Source: an uncultured Bacillota bacterium
GTDB taxonomy: Bacteria; Bacillota; Clostridia; Oscillospirales; Oscillospiraceae
DNA: 64,000 nucleotides
Reading direction: 5' to 3'
Assembly (NCBI GenBank): GCA_947426945.1
Contig: CANEFX010000002.1
Location: 62,001 to 126,000, forward strand
Shown here piece after piece: positions 21,409 to 30,313 of this stretch (position 1 is its first letter; every line of letters starts with the position of its first letter). The translations under genes and the position numbers were made by a program. Under the pieces are notes generated by a model, which searched no databases, had not been told where the DNA came from, and saw only the letters and a program-made list of their open reading frames with translations.

Positions 21409-21777
21409 ATGAAAAAATTGACGGCCGCCCTCTGGTTTGCATCATCCTGTCTTGCCTTGCTTCTAATATATTTTATCAGCTTTCCACAGTATGTTTCAAT
21501 CATTATCTTATTCCTCGCTGTTATTGTGCCTGGAGCGATCATCTATAAAACGCAAGCCGCTAAATTTTCTATCCCGCACTATGATAAGGTCATATGGATA
21601 GTCGGCATACTTTGTTTTATCGGCTTTTTGATCCCAAAGCCCTCCTTTTACCATCCGGCAAATGACAGCTGCTATTTGTATTCCGCGCTTTGGGCCTGTA
21701 TTGACACCGGCTACTATGCTGTTTATGTTTTTTTCCCCAACCTGCCGCGCCTGAAAGCTCCGGACAAAGGCCCGTAA
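21409..21777 (+). CDS. Small multi-pass membrane protein, paralogue 1 (122 aa)
   Basis: Four predicted helices (ALLLIYFISF, IIILFLAVIVPGAII, IWIVGILCFIGFLI, SALWACIDTGYYAVYVFF) and a hydrophilic end (PRLKAPDKGP). AGAAAGAGGCG lies upstream. The layout and end match the next gene, and the DNA following both genes is repeated. Function unknown. Confidence 0.65.
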   Translation: MKKLTAALWFASSCLALLLIYFISFPQYVSIIILFLAVIVPGAIIYKTQAAKFSIPHYDKVIWIVGILCFIGFLIPKPSFYHPANDSCYLYSALWACIDTGYYAVYVFFPNLPRLKAPDKGP

Positions 21778-21880
21778 CATTAAACGCCCGCTCCCGATAA
21801 GGGAGCGGGCAAACCTGCACTGAGACCTTCTTGGGCGGCAGAATTCCATTTACGAAAGGTAATAATGAATCATATGCGTA
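21773..21880 (+). repeat. Direct repeat with hairpin, copy 1
   Basis: It begins CGTAACATTAAACGCCCGCTC, includes the 10-bp perfect hairpin GCCCGCTCCC-GATAA-GGGAGCGGGC (21786-21810), and ends at the next gene's start (AATGAATCATATGCGTAA). Copy 2 follows the next gene. The hairpin lacks a T run. Confidence 0.75.
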
Positions 21881-22260
21881 AAATCTCCTCCATCATCTGT
21901 TTTCCTGTGGTATGCGCCGTTTTGCTCTTCCTCTATTTTGTAAAGGTTCCGCTTTACATTGAGCTTCTTATTATTCTCCTGACCGGCGCAATACCCAAAT
22001 ATCTGGCCATCGGCAAAGGCACGGCGCTTTTCAGCCGGCTTCCCAAGGTCTACCGCTCTCTTATAGCGGGGCTCTTCCTGGTCCATTTTCTTGACATTTT
22101 CGATATGCTGCTCCGCTCTCTCTCCCTGCCTGTGCCGGCAACCAAAGGTCTCGTATTATATATCGTCCTTGTCAACTGTATCAACGCCTTTATTTACATC
22201 CTCTATAACTTTTCTCCCGAGCTGCTGCACCTGAAGGACCCGGAAGAAAAGGCTCCGTAA
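21865..22260 (+). CDS. Small multi-pass membrane protein, paralogue 2 (131 aa)
   Basis: Hydrophobic helices (VVCAVLLFLYFVKV, LLIILLTGAIPKYL, LIAGLFLVHFLDIFDML, LYIVLVNCINAFIYI) and the end LLHLKDPEEKAP, like LPRLKAPDKGP of paralogue 1. GAAAGG precedes the ATG within the repeated segment, so duplication copied the ribosome site with the gene. Function unknown. Confidence 0.65.
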   Translation: MNHMRKISSIICFPVVCAVLLFLYFVKVPLYIELLIILLTGAIPKYLAIGKGTALFSRLPKVYRSLIAGLFLVHFLDIFDMLLRSLSLPVPATKGLVLYIVLVNCINAFIYILYNFSPELLHLKDPEEKAP

Positions 22261-22364
22261 CATTAAACGCCCGCTCCCGATAAGGGAGCGGGCGAACCTG
22301 CGCTGAGGCCTGCCTTGGACGGCAGCATTCTGCTTGCGAAGGGCAGCGGTGAATCACATGTGTA
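22256..22364 (+). repeat. Direct repeat with hairpin, copy 2, ending in an aborted start
   Basis: The same CGTAACATTAAACGCCCGCTC and hairpin (22269-22293) as copy 1, then diverged spacer, ending GTGAATCACATGTGTAA. The position equal to the paralogue start reads Met-Cys-stop, so a third gene copy has been lost. This explains the noncoding stretch before leuA. Confidence 0.65.
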
Positions 22365-22385
22365 ACCACCGATGCCGCTGAGACA

Positions 22386-24071
22386 TTACGCTCTCTTGGC
22401 CCGATTGATTGCGGACAGAATCGCCCGGAGGGGGGCCAGATTGATGTTATGGGACAGTCCCACCCCCCAGTACTGCTTCCCGGTGCGCTTGTCCTGAAGC
22501 AGGATATAGGCCACGCCCTGGGAGTCGGAACCGTCGGTGATGGCGTGGGAGGCGTAGTCCAGGAAGGAGAAGCGGTCGATCTTCTCCCCCTTAATGGCGT
22601 TGAAGAAGGCGTCAATGGGGCCGTTGCCCTCGCCGGACACCTCAAACACGGTATCGGTGTGGCGCAGGGTGCCCTGGAAGGCCACATGAGAGTGTCCTCC
22701 CTCGTCGATGGTCTCATGGAAGGAGTGTTTCAGCATCTGATAGGGCTCTTTCACATCCACGTACTCCCGGTGGAACAGCTCATTGATGCGCTCGGGCGGG
22801 ATTTCCTTTCCCACTTTGTCGGTCTCCACCTGGACGATGTGACCGAACTCCGGGTGCATGGACTTGGGCAGATCGAAACCGAAATCGTGCTCCATGATAT
22901 AGGCCGCGCCCCCCTTGCCCGACTGGGAATTGATGCGGATAATGGGCTCGTACTCCCGGCCCACGTCGGCGGGGTCGATGGGCAGATAGGGGATCTCCCA
23001 GTACTCGGTGCCCGAGGATTTCATATACTGCACGCCCTTGTTGATGGCGTCCTGGTGGCTGCCCGAGAAGGCGGTAAACACCAGCTTTCCGGCGTAGGGC
23101 TGGCGGTCGCCCACCGGCATCTTGGTGCACCGCTCAAACATCTCCTTGATCCTGTTAATCTGGGAGAAGTCCAGCTCCGGGTCCACCCCCTGGGTGTACA
23201 TGTTCATGGCCAGGGTGACCATATCCACGTTGCCGGTGCGCTCGCCGTTGCCGAAGAGGGTGGCCTCCACCCGGTCGGCCCCGGCCAGCAGGCCCATCTC
23301 GGTGGTGGCCACGCCGCAGCCCCGGTCGTTGTGGGGGTGGAGAGAGATAATGGCGCTGTCCCGGCCGGGAATTTTTCTGCAGAAGTACTCCAGCATGTCG
23401 GCAAACTGGTTGGGCATGCAGTTCTCCACGGTGGTGGGCAGGTTGAGGATCACCTTGTTCTCCGGCGTGGCGTGGAGGTGATCCAGCACGGCCTGACAGA
23501 TCTCCACGGCGTAGTCCATCTCTGTGCCCATAAAGGACTCCGGGGAATATTCAAACCGCAGGTTCATCCCGGCCTCGATCATGGGCTGGGACATCTCGTA
23601 AATCAGGTCGGCGGCGTCGGTGGCGATCTTGGTGATGCCGTCGGTGTCCATGTGAAAGACCACCTTGCGCTGGAGGGTGGAGGTGGAGTTGTAGAAGTGG
23701 AGGATGACGTTTTTGGCCCCCCGGATGGCCTCAAAGGTCTTTTTAATCAGGTGCTCCCGGGCCTGAACCAGCACCTGGATGGTCACATCGTCGGGGATAT
23801 GCCCCCCCTCGATAAGCTCCCGGCAGATCTCATACTCCGTCTCGCTGGCGGAGGGAAAGCCGATCTCAATCTCCTTCACGCCGATATCCACCAGCGTGTG
23901 GAAATACTCCAGCTTCTCGGCCAGGTTCATGGGGTCCACCAGGGCCTGGTTGCCGTCCCGCAGGTCCACAGAGCACCAAATCGGGGCTTTGGCAATCACC
24001 CGATCGGGCCAGGTGCGGCCCCGGATGGGCTGGGGCTGGAAGGGAATGTACTTTTCAAATTTGGGTTTCAT
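22386..24071 (-). CDS. leuA: 2-isopropylmalate synthase
   Basis: A 561-residue protein of the long LeuA type. It condenses acetyl-CoA with 2-oxoisovalerate, the first step of leucine synthesis. It shows SVDLRDGNQALVDPM with the metal-binding Asp, EIEIGFPSASETEYE, SLHPHNDRGCGVATTEMG with the metal histidines, GNGERTGNVDMVTLAMN, and the C-terminal regulatory domain (about 430-561, HSHVAFQGTLRHTDTVFEV). AAGGAGGACGAAGCG precedes the ATG. It is controlled by a T-box leader directly upstream. Confidence 0.96.
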   Translation of the reverse strand: MKPKFEKYIPFQPQPIRGRTWPDRVIAKAPIWCSVDLRDGNQALVDPMNLAEKLEYFHTLVDIGVKEIEIGFPSASETEYEICRELIEGGHIPDDVTIQVLVQAREHLIKKTFEAIRGAKNVILHFYNSTSTLQRKVVFHMDTDGITKIATDAADLIYEMSQPMIEAGMNLRFEYSPESFMGTEMDYAVEICQAVLDHLHATPENKVILNLPTTVENCMPNQFADMLEYFCRKIPGRDSAIISLHPHNDRGCGVATTEMGLLAGADRVEATLFGNGERTGNVDMVTLAMNMYTQGVDPELDFSQINRIKEMFERCTKMPVGDRQPYAGKLVFTAFSGSHQDAINKGVQYMKSSGTEYWEIPYLPIDPADVGREYEPIIRINSQSGKGGAAYIMEHDFGFDLPKSMHPEFGHIVQVETDKVGKEIPPERINELFHREYVDVKEPYQMLKHSFHETIDEGGHSHVAFQGTLRHTDTVFEVSGEGNGPIDAFFNAIKGEKIDRFSFLDYASHAITDGSDSQGVAYILLQDKRTGKQYWGVGLSHNINLAPLRAILSAINRAKRA

Positions 24072-24118
24072 CGCTTCGTCCTCCTTAAATTTTGTGTTGG
24101 ATGCGTCAGGGGGACAGA

Positions 24119-24375
24119 AAAAAGCCCCTGACCTAAGTCAGGGGCGTAAATACTACGCGGTACCACCCTGGTTCGGCGGACAGTCGCCTGTCAGCCCTCA
24201 CAGCCTCCAACAAGGCTTTGGCCGGTAACGGGGCCATACGTTCCACCTTACTCAAAGGTTCAGGCGGACTGCTCAGGGGCCAGTTATCCACAGCGCAGCC
24301 CACGCCGGCTCGCACCAGCCGCCGGTTCTCTGAGTGGGAGAGAGCTGTCTTTTTCCCCTTCATCGCATTTGCTTG
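24119..24375 (-). promoter_or_regulatory. T-box riboswitch leader of leuA
   Basis: On the minus strand the antiterminator motif GAACCAGGGTGGTACCGCG (24174-24156) is followed by the terminator GCCCCTGACTTAGGTCAGGGGCTTTTTT (24141-24114). A long stem I region precedes it. Uncharged tRNA, presumably tRNA-Leu given the target gene, would stabilise the antiterminator. I did not assign the specifier codon with certainty. Confidence 0.92.
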
Positions 24376-24381
24376 TTGAGT

Positions 24382-24410
24382 ATTCTAACGGATCAGCGCC
24401 GCCTTGTCAA
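24382..24410 (-). promoter_or_regulatory. leuA promoter
   Basis: On the minus strand TTGACA, 17 bases, TAGAAT, just upstream of the T-box. Confidence 0.75.
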
Positions 24411-24635
24411 GAGGGAATTTGCCGGAGAGCGTCCGCGAAGGAGATCCGCTGCCGTATTTCCCCGCCGGAGACAGGGGAAATGCAGATAAACCCTCTCCAT
24501 TTGAGACACTTCCTTTCCCCGGAACGAAAAGGGCAAATTTTTTTGAAAAAACAGTTGCTTTCCGCTTAAGTTTATGTTATGATACCAGTTGCGTTTACAA
24601 GAATACCCTCAAAAGGAGAAAGAGGTGAAGATAAA

Positions 24636-24839
24636 ATGAAGGAAGGCCTCCACCCCAACTATCAACAGACCACCATCCGGTGCGCCTGCGGCAATGTGAT
24701 TGAGACCGGCTCCACCAAGAAGGACATCCGCGTGGAAGTTTGCTCCAAGTGTCATCCCTTCTACACCGGCAAGCAGAAGATGGTGGACACCGGCGGACGT
24801 GTCAGCCGCTTCAACAAGAAGTTCGGCCTCGACAAGTAA
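24636..24839 (+). CDS. rpmE: Ribosomal protein bL31
   Basis: A 67-residue protein starting [20 protein letters not shown] with zinc ligands CAC...C and [10 protein letters not shown], and ending [10 protein letters not shown]. This is the zinc-containing form of bL31. The start at 24636 follows AAAGGAGAAAGAGGTGAAG. A terminator follows. Confidence 0.97.
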   Translation: MKEGLHPNYQQTTIRCACGNVIETGSTKKDIRVEVCSKCHPFYTGKQKMVDTGGRVSRFNKKFGLDK

Positions 24840-24853
24840 GCCCCTGTGTACAA

Positions 24854-24885
24854 AAGCCGCACCGTGTATTCGGTGCGGCTTTTTG
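24854..24885 (+). terminator. rpmE terminator
   Basis: GCCGCACCG-TGTATT-CGGTGCGGC followed by TTTTT. Confidence 0.9.
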
Positions 24886-24930
24886 TGCATATACTGTATT
24901 TTGAATTGAAAATTAAGGAGGAATCCCGCC

Positions 24931-25428
24931 ATGCGCAAGATCGACCCGAAAAACCTGGACAAGAATGTCTTTTCCGCCATCGGAGACCAGTGGATGCTTA
25001 TTACCGCCGGCACGCCTGACCACTGCAATACCATGACCGCCTCCTGGGGCGGGCTGGGGGTCATCTGGAACGCCCCCTCCGCTACCTGCTACATCCGCCC
25101 CCAGCGGTACACCAAGGAATTCGTGGACCGGGAGGAGTATTTCACCCTGTCCTTCCTGGGGGAGGAGCACCGCAAGGCCCTCCAGCTGTGCGGCTCCAGA
25201 AGCGGCCGGGAGGTAGACAAGGTAAAGGAATGCGGCTTCACCGTCCGGGCCGCGGAGTGCGGCGCGCCCTACTTTGAGGAGGCGGAGCTGGTGCTGGTGT
25301 GCCGCAAGCGCTTTGTTCAGCCCATGGACCCGGACAACATTCCCCGGGACGTGAAGGACCGGTTCTATGCGGAAAAGGACTACCATGTCATGTATATTGG
25401 AGAGATTACAGAAGTTTTCGTGAAATAG
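24931..25428 (+). CDS. Flavin reductase family protein
   Basis: At 165 residues it has the split-barrel flavin reductase pattern: MLITAGTPDHCNTMTASWGG, SATCYIRPQRYTKEFVDREE, YFTLSFLGEEHRKALQLCG. AAGGAGGAATCCCGCC precedes the ATG. It probably binds FMN and reduces it or a small redox partner. Substrate unknown. It stands alone between rpmE and hflX. Confidence 0.88.
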   Translation: MRKIDPKNLDKNVFSAIGDQWMLITAGTPDHCNTMTASWGGLGVIWNAPSATCYIRPQRYTKEFVDREEYFTLSFLGEEHRKALQLCGSRSGREVDKVKECGFTVRAAECGAPYFEEAELVLVCRKRFVQPMDPDNIPRDVKDRFYAEKDYHVMYIGEITEVFVK

Positions 25429-25459
25429 GCGGCGGTCTCTCCGCCGTCTCGGAGGTAAT

Positions 25460-26743
25460 ATGTCAGAAATCAAAGAAACATTTAACCGCGCCGTCCTGGT
25501 AGGGCTGAACGCCTTCAGCCTCAGCCGGGAGGAGAACGCGGACGAGGAGAGCATGGAGGAGCTGGCCGCCCTGCTGGAGACGGCGGGAGGGCGGTGCGCC
25601 GGGGTGGTCACCCAGTCCAAAGACAGCCCCGACCCCCGCACCTTCATCGGCGAGGGCAAGGTCGCCGAGGTGAAGGAGCTGGTGGAAGCTGCCGGCGCCG
25701 ATATGGTCATCTTTGACAACCCCCTATCCCCCTCCCAGCAGCGCAACCTGGCCGAGGAGCTGAAGGTGGGCGTACTGGACCGGTCCGCCCTGATTCTGGA
25801 CATCTTCGCCCAGCGGGCCCGGACGAGAGAGGGCCGGCTCCAGGTGGAGCTGGCCCAGTACAAGTACCTGCTGCCCCGATTGCTGGGCATGTGGAAGCAT
25901 CTGGAGCGGCAGGAGGGAGCCATCGGCACCCGGGGTCCCGGCGAGACCCAGCTTGAGTCCGACCGCCGGGTGCTCCGGCGGAAAATTGCCAAGCTGGAAG
26001 GGGAACTGAAGGACGTGCGCCGGGTCCGGGCCACCCAGCGGGAGCGGCGCATCAAAAACGAGGTTCCGGTAGTGGCTATTGTGGGCTACACCAATGCGGG
26101 CAAGTCTACCCTGCTCAACCACCTCACCGGGGCGGAGATTCCCGCCAACAACCGCCTGTTCGACACCCTGGACACCACCACCCGGACGCTGGAGATCTCC
26201 GACACCTGCACCGTCCTGCTGTCCGATACGGTTGGCTTTATCCGCAAGCTGCCCCACCACCTGGTGGAGGCCTTCAAGGCCACCCTGGAGGAGCTGGAGT
26301 ACGCCGATCTGCTGCTCCACGTCATTGACTCCTCCAGCCCGCAGTGGCGGGAGCAGGCCGAGGTGGTGGACCAGCTCATCCATGAGCTGGGGGCGGATCA
26401 GACCCCCAGAATTGAAGTGTTCAACAAGTGCGACCTGTGGACGGGGGATATCCGCCCCCACGGAGAGGGCCGGGTATCCATCTCCGCCAAGACCGGCGAG
26501 GGAGTGCCCGACCTGCTCTCCGCCATCGGAAAGGTGCTGGACAACGGGGCCCGGCGGATCACCATTCACCTGCCCTACGACAAGGGCGGCCTGCTGGACA
26601 AGCTCTATCTGGAGGCCAAGGTGGAATCGGTGGACTACGGCGAGACCATTGACGTAACTGCCGTCTGTACCCCGAAGGTCATCGGCCAGCTGGGGCCCCT
26701 GGTGGAGGGCTGGAAGCCTCACAAGGAATTTTGGGAGGAATAA
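25460..26743 (+). CDS. hflX: GTPase HflX
   Basis: A 427-residue HflX/Obg-class GTPase. The N-terminal HflX domain (DPRTFIGEGKVAEVKELV, IFDNPLSPSQQRNLAEEL) and a coiled linker are followed by the G domain with P-loop GYTNAGKSTLLNHL, DTVGFIRKLPHHLVEAF and NKCDLW. It splits or rescues stalled ribosomes, especially under stress. The next gene starts three bases after its stop region, so the two are co-transcribed. Confidence 0.95.
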   Translation: MSEIKETFNRAVLVGLNAFSLSREENADEESMEELAALLETAGGRCAGVVTQSKDSPDPRTFIGEGKVAEVKELVEAAGADMVIFDNPLSPSQQRNLAEELKVGVLDRSALILDIFAQRARTREGRLQVELAQYKYLLPRLLGMWKHLERQEGAIGTRGPGETQLESDRRVLRRKIAKLEGELKDVRRVRATQRERRIKNEVPVVAIVGYTNAGKSTLLNHLTGAEIPANNRLFDTLDTTTRTLEISDTCTVLLSDTVGFIRKLPHHLVEAFKATLEELEYADLLLHVIDSSSPQWREQAEVVDQLIHELGADQTPRIEVFNKCDLWTGDIRPHGEGRVSISAKTGEGVPDLLSAIGKVLDNGARRITIHLPYDKGGLLDKLYLEAKVESVDYGETIDVTAVCTPKVIGQLGPLVEGWKPHKEFWEE

Positions 26744-26746
26744 AAT

Positions 26747-27277
26747 ATGGACTTCATTCTGCGCCCCTGGCGGCGGGAGGACACCGCCAATGTGGCCCAG
26801 TATGCCAATAACGACAAGATCGCACAAAATCTGCGGGATGTGTTTCCTTATCCCTATACCCTGGCCGACGCCCAGGGCTTTGTCAGCAGCTGCGTGGAGG
26901 CGGACGAGACCTGCCAGCTCTTCCGGGCCATCGAGGTGGATGGGCGCGCCGTGGGCAGTATCTCTCTGTGTCTGGGCAGCGACGTGTACCGGATGACCGC
27001 CGAGCTGGGCTACTGGCTGGCGGAGGAATACTGGGGCAGGGGAATTATGACGGAGGCAGTCAGGCGGATCTGCCGGGAGGGCTATGACCGGTGGGAGAAT
27101 CTGCTCCGTATCTACGCCGAGCCCTTCGCCCACAATGCCGGCTCCCGCCGGGTGCTGGAGAAGGCCGGCTTCACCCTGGAGGGCGTAATGCGCAAAAGCG
27201 TCCTCAAGCGGAGGAAGGTTTGCGACTCCTGCATGTACGCCCTGCTGTGTGAGGATATGTCTCCCGCCGGAGACTGA
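26747..27277 (+). CDS. GNAT-family N-acetyltransferase (RimJ/RimL type)
   Basis: Starts MDFILRPWRREDTANVAQYA and shows AELGYWLAEEYWGRGIMTEA, the acetyl-CoA-binding loop, and AGSRRVLEKAGFTLEGVMRK. At 176 residues it is typical of RimJ/RimL-like enzymes, which acetylate protein N-termini or small molecules. It is directly behind hflX. A weak hairpin (27310-27338) follows in the 200-base gap before the MATE gene, where I see nothing else. Confidence 0.92.
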   Translation: MDFILRPWRREDTANVAQYANNDKIAQNLRDVFPYPYTLADAQGFVSSCVEADETCQLFRAIEVDGRAVGSISLCLGSDVYRMTAELGYWLAEEYWGRGIMTEAVRRICREGYDRWENLLRIYAEPFAHNAGSRRVLEKAGFTLEGVMRKSVLKRRKVCDSCMYALLCEDMSPAGD

Positions 27278-27477
27278 CCCCCCCGTCCATCTGTCTTATT
27301 TTACATCGCCCTGTCTCCGAAAAATTTGGAGGCAGGGCAATTTCTGCCTTCAATCCGGTATTCCGTGCAAAAACGACCCTGAAATTTGTTCATTTTTGTA
27401 CTGGACCGGCCGGCCGCTCCTGTAGTAAGATGGTCTGGCTGCAAATCAGCGTTTTTATTAAAGGGGAATTGTAAATT

Positions 27478-28887
27478 GTGAAAAAAAAACATAGCATCGA
27501 CATGTGCGAAGGGTCTTTGGCGGATAAGATCCTTCTGTTCGCCCTGCCTCTGATGGCCTCCAGTCTGCTGCAGCTGCTGTTCAATGCAGCCGACGTAGTG
27601 GTGGTGGGCCGCTTTGCCGGCAAGGAGGCCCTGGCCGCGGTGGGCTCCAACACCTCCCTCATTAACTTGCTGATCAACCTGTTTGTCGGCCTGTCTGTGG
27701 GCACCAATGTAGTGGTGGCCCGGGATCTGGGAGCCGGACGGCACGACCGGGTGTCGGGAAGCGTCCACACCGCCATGACGCTGGCTCTGGCCAGCGGAAT
27801 CGTCATGTCGGTATTCGGCGTGTCCATGGCCCGGCAGCTGCTGGAGTGGATGTCCTCCCCCACCGACGTGATCGACCTGGCCGGCGTTTACCTGCGCATC
27901 TACTTTCTGGGTCTGCCCGCCAACTTTGTATACAATTTCGGCGCAGCCATCCTCCGTGCCCAGGGAGACACCCAGCGCCCCCTCTACTTTCTCACCTTTG
28001 CCGGTGCGGTCAACGTGGTCCTCAACCTGATCTTTGTCATCCCTCTCCAAATGGACGTGGCCGGCGTTGCTCTGGCCACCATCATCTCCCAGTATATCTC
28101 CGCCGCCCTGGTGGTACGGTGCATGATGCTGGAACAGGGCCCCCTCCGTCTGGACCTCCGGCAGCTGGGCCTGAAGGGCCGTGTGGTGCGCCAGATTATC
28201 CAGGTGGGCCTGCCCGCAGGCTTCCAGGGGGTGGTATTTTCTCTGTCCAACGTAGTCATCCAGTCCTCCCTCAACTCCTTTGACGACGCGGTACTGGTAG
28301 CCGGCTCCTCCGCCGGGGCCAACATTGAGGGCTTTGTCTACGTCTCTATGAACGCCTTCTATCAGGCCGCCATCACCTTTGTGGGGCAGAACTACGGCGC
28401 GGCCAAGTGCGGCCGGGTGGACAAGGTAGCCCGGCAGTGTATCGGTTTCTCCGTCCTCTTCGGTCTAGTGCTGGGCAATCTGGCCTATCTCTTGGGCGGA
28501 CCCCTGGCCGGCATCTACGCCCCCGGCGAGCCGGAGGTGGTCCAGCAGGCTCTGGTCCGCATGTCGGTGATTTGCTGCTTCTACTTCCTCTGCGGCGTCA
28601 TGGACACCTTGGTGGGGGTGCTTCGAGGGCTGGGCAGTTCGGTCATCCCCATGTTCACCTCCATTGTGGGAGCCTGCGGCCTGCGGCTGCTCTGGGTCGC
28701 CACCGTATTCCCCCGCTACCGCACCCCTGTCTGCCTTTACCTGTCCTACCCCGTCACCTGGACGGTCACCGCCCTGTTTCATTTCCTCTTCCTTATGCTG
28801 GCAGTACGCCCCCGGGCCTTTGCCAGGATTCAGAGCAGCGGCCCGGCCTATCTGGCCACCGAAGGCCGGCACCCGGAGGCTTCGTAA
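27478..28887 (+). CDS. MATE-family multidrug/cation exporter
   Basis: A GTG start behind AAAGGGG. The 469 residues contain about 12 membrane helices in two halves. ADKILLFALPLMASSLLQLL and NAADVVVVGRFAGKEALAAV match the MATE N-half, and FVGQNYGAAKCGRVDKVARQ the second half. It exports cationic drugs or metabolites using ion gradients. No adjacent regulator is visible. Confidence 0.93.
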   Translation: MKKKHSIDMCEGSLADKILLFALPLMASSLLQLLFNAADVVVVGRFAGKEALAAVGSNTSLINLLINLFVGLSVGTNVVVARDLGAGRHDRVSGSVHTAMTLALASGIVMSVFGVSMARQLLEWMSSPTDVIDLAGVYLRIYFLGLPANFVYNFGAAILRAQGDTQRPLYFLTFAGAVNVVLNLIFVIPLQMDVAGVALATIISQYISAALVVRCMMLEQGPLRLDLRQLGLKGRVVRQIIQVGLPAGFQGVVFSLSNVVIQSSLNSFDDAVLVAGSSAGANIEGFVYVSMNAFYQAAITFVGQNYGAAKCGRVDKVARQCIGFSVLFGLVLGNLAYLLGGPLAGIYAPGEPEVVQQALVRMSVICCFYFLCGVMDTLVGVLRGLGSSVIPMFTSIVGACGLRLLWVATVFPRYRTPVCLYLSYPVTWTVTALFHFLFLMLAVRPRAFARIQSSGPAYLATEGRHPEAS

Positions 28888-28928
28888 TCCGCATCCAAAA
28901 ATTTCCCGGGAAATTTTTCGGAAAAGGT

Positions 28929-28957
28929 TTGACAAGAGGTAACAAATGTGTTACAAT
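28929..28957 (+). promoter_or_regulatory. Promoter for the 28997 gene
   Basis: TTGACA, 17 bases, TACAAT, 40 bases before the ATG. Confidence 0.75.
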
Positions 28958-28996
28958 TCGGTTACAGTTTTTAATTTGATATAAAGGAGCTGCACC

Positions 28997-29287
28997 ATGG
29001 CAAACGATAATCTGCCCCTGACCTATAAGGGGCACCCCCTGCGTCGGAAAGACAATCTGATCTATTACGGGACCATGGCCGAAAAATATATCATTATGCT
29101 CCAGATCCTCTCCAGCAAAGATCATGACGGCCTGGCCGTGGCGGATAAGGTCTCCGTTCAGCTTCAGCTCACCGACCCCGACCTGAAAAGCCGGGACCGG
29201 GTGGTCAAGAAGAGTGAAAAGGACAGCCTCTACGCCGCTATGGACGTGGCCTCCGTCTGGTTGGACCGGGCTCTGGCCGGTAAATAG
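28997..29287 (+). CDS. Conserved small protein of unknown function (96 aa)
   Basis: Starts MANDNLPLTYKGHPLRRKDN and continues IYYGTMAEKYIIMLQIL and YAAMDVASVWLDRALAGK. AAGGAGC precedes it and it has its own consensus promoter. Acid/basic balanced and soluble. It resembles short uncharacterised proteins of Oscillospiraceae, but I cannot give a role. It is followed by a cell-wall hydrolase gene. Confidence 0.7.
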   Translation: MANDNLPLTYKGHPLRRKDNLIYYGTMAEKYIIMLQILSSKDHDGLAVADKVSVQLQLTDPDLKSRDRVVKKSEKDSLYAAMDVASVWLDRALAGK

Positions 29288-29335
29288 ATCTCACTTATAC
29301 AAAAGCCGTCTGTATAGAAATAGGAGGACGTCAAT

Positions 29336-30253
29336 ATGGACTTCAAGCGCACCGCTTCCCGCCTGACCGCCTGCCTGCTGCTGGCCGGCGCCCTGATTAC
29401 CCCCGCTCTGGCCGTCACCGGCACCGTCAATACCGAAGGCAGCTACCTGCACCTCCGTTCCGAGGCCGGCACCCAGGGCTCCGTTCTGAAAAATCTGGCT
29501 CACAACACCCTGGTTGACGTTCTGGAGGTTCTGGACAACGGCTGGTATCAGGTCTCCTGCGACGGCGTCACCGGCTATGTGTCCGGCGAGTATATCGCCC
29601 TCTCCGAGGAGGAGGCCGATCCTGCCGCCGGCGCCCAGGCGGACGCCTCCCCCGTGGAGGAATCCGGGGAAGAGGACGCGCTGTACGTTAAAATTACCGC
29701 AGACGCTTTGAATGTCCGCTCCGGCCCCAGCACCGAGGACGACAAATCAGGTACGCTCCATACCGGCCGTGTGGTGCAGGTCCTGGAGGTCCTGGACGGC
29801 TGGTACAGGATTGAGGAGGGCTATATCAGCTCTGAGTATGCCGTCCAGGTAGACCCCGCGCAGGCCCAGACCTCGACCAGCAAGGGCCAGGAGATTGCCG
29901 ACTACGCCCTCCAGTTCCTGGGATACCGCTACGTCCACGGCGGCGCCTCCCCCAAGGGCTTTGACTGCTCCGGTCTCACCACCTATGTGTACAAGCAGTT
30001 CGGCTACACTCTGAACCGCACCTGCTCCGGTCAGCTGGACAACGGCTCCCCCGTCTCCATGAGCGAACTCCAGCCCGGCGACATCGTGATTTTCCGAAAG
30101 GGCAACTCCTCCAAGCGGGCCACCCATGTGGGTCTGTACATCGGCAACAACCAGTTTATCCACGCCTCCACCCCCACCAAGGGCGTAATTATCAGCAAGA
30201 TGAGTGACTCCTACTACACCACCGGCTTTGTGGGCGGCCGCCGCATCGTCTGA
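29336..30253 (+). CDS. Secreted SH3b-SH3b-NlpC/P60 cell-wall endopeptidase
   Basis: At 305 residues: a signal peptide (about 1-27), SH3b domain 1 (about 30-90, YLHLRSEAGTQGSVL), an acidic linker, SH3b domain 2 (about 115-170, ALNVRSGPSTEDDKSG), and an NlpC/P60 domain (about 180-305) with catalytic Cys in KGFDCSGLTTYVYK and His in RATHVGLYIGNNQFIHAST. It would cut gamma-D-Glu-diamino acid bonds in peptidoglycan stems. AGGAGGACGTCAAT precedes the ATG. Confidence 0.93.
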   Translation: MDFKRTASRLTACLLLAGALITPALAVTGTVNTEGSYLHLRSEAGTQGSVLKNLAHNTLVDVLEVLDNGWYQVSCDGVTGYVSGEYIALSEEEADPAAGAQADASPVEESGEEDALYVKITADALNVRSGPSTEDDKSGTLHTGRVVQVLEVLDGWYRIEEGYISSEYAVQVDPAQAQTSTSKGQEIADYALQFLGYRYVHGGASPKGFDCSGLTTYVYKQFGYTLNRTCSGQLDNGSPVSMSELQPGDIVIFRKGNSSKRATHVGLYIGNNQFIHASTPTKGVIISKMSDSYYTTGFVGGRRIV

Positions 30254-30268
30254 CGACTACATAAAAGT

Positions 30269-30304
30269 TCCCTCCGGCTCGAAACCGGAGGGAGCTTTTT
30301 TATC
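30269..30304. terminator. Terminator between the NlpC/P60 and YitT genes
   Basis: CTCCCTCCGG-like arms (TTCCCTCCGG-CTCGAAA-CCGGAGGGA) followed by CTTTTTT on the plus strand. It serves the hydrolase gene and may also act for the convergent yitT. Confidence 0.85.
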
Positions 30305-30313
30305 TCGTAAGCG

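Noticed and set aside
22449-24131. 560-codon plus-strand open frame across leuA
   Set aside because: It is antisense to leuA, has a His/Gly/Val-rich composition typical of a GC-rich shadow frame, and no ribosome site.
24133-24363. 76-codon minus-strand frame upstream of leuA
   Set aside because: It lies inside the T-box leader and is explained by the RNA structure and terminator.
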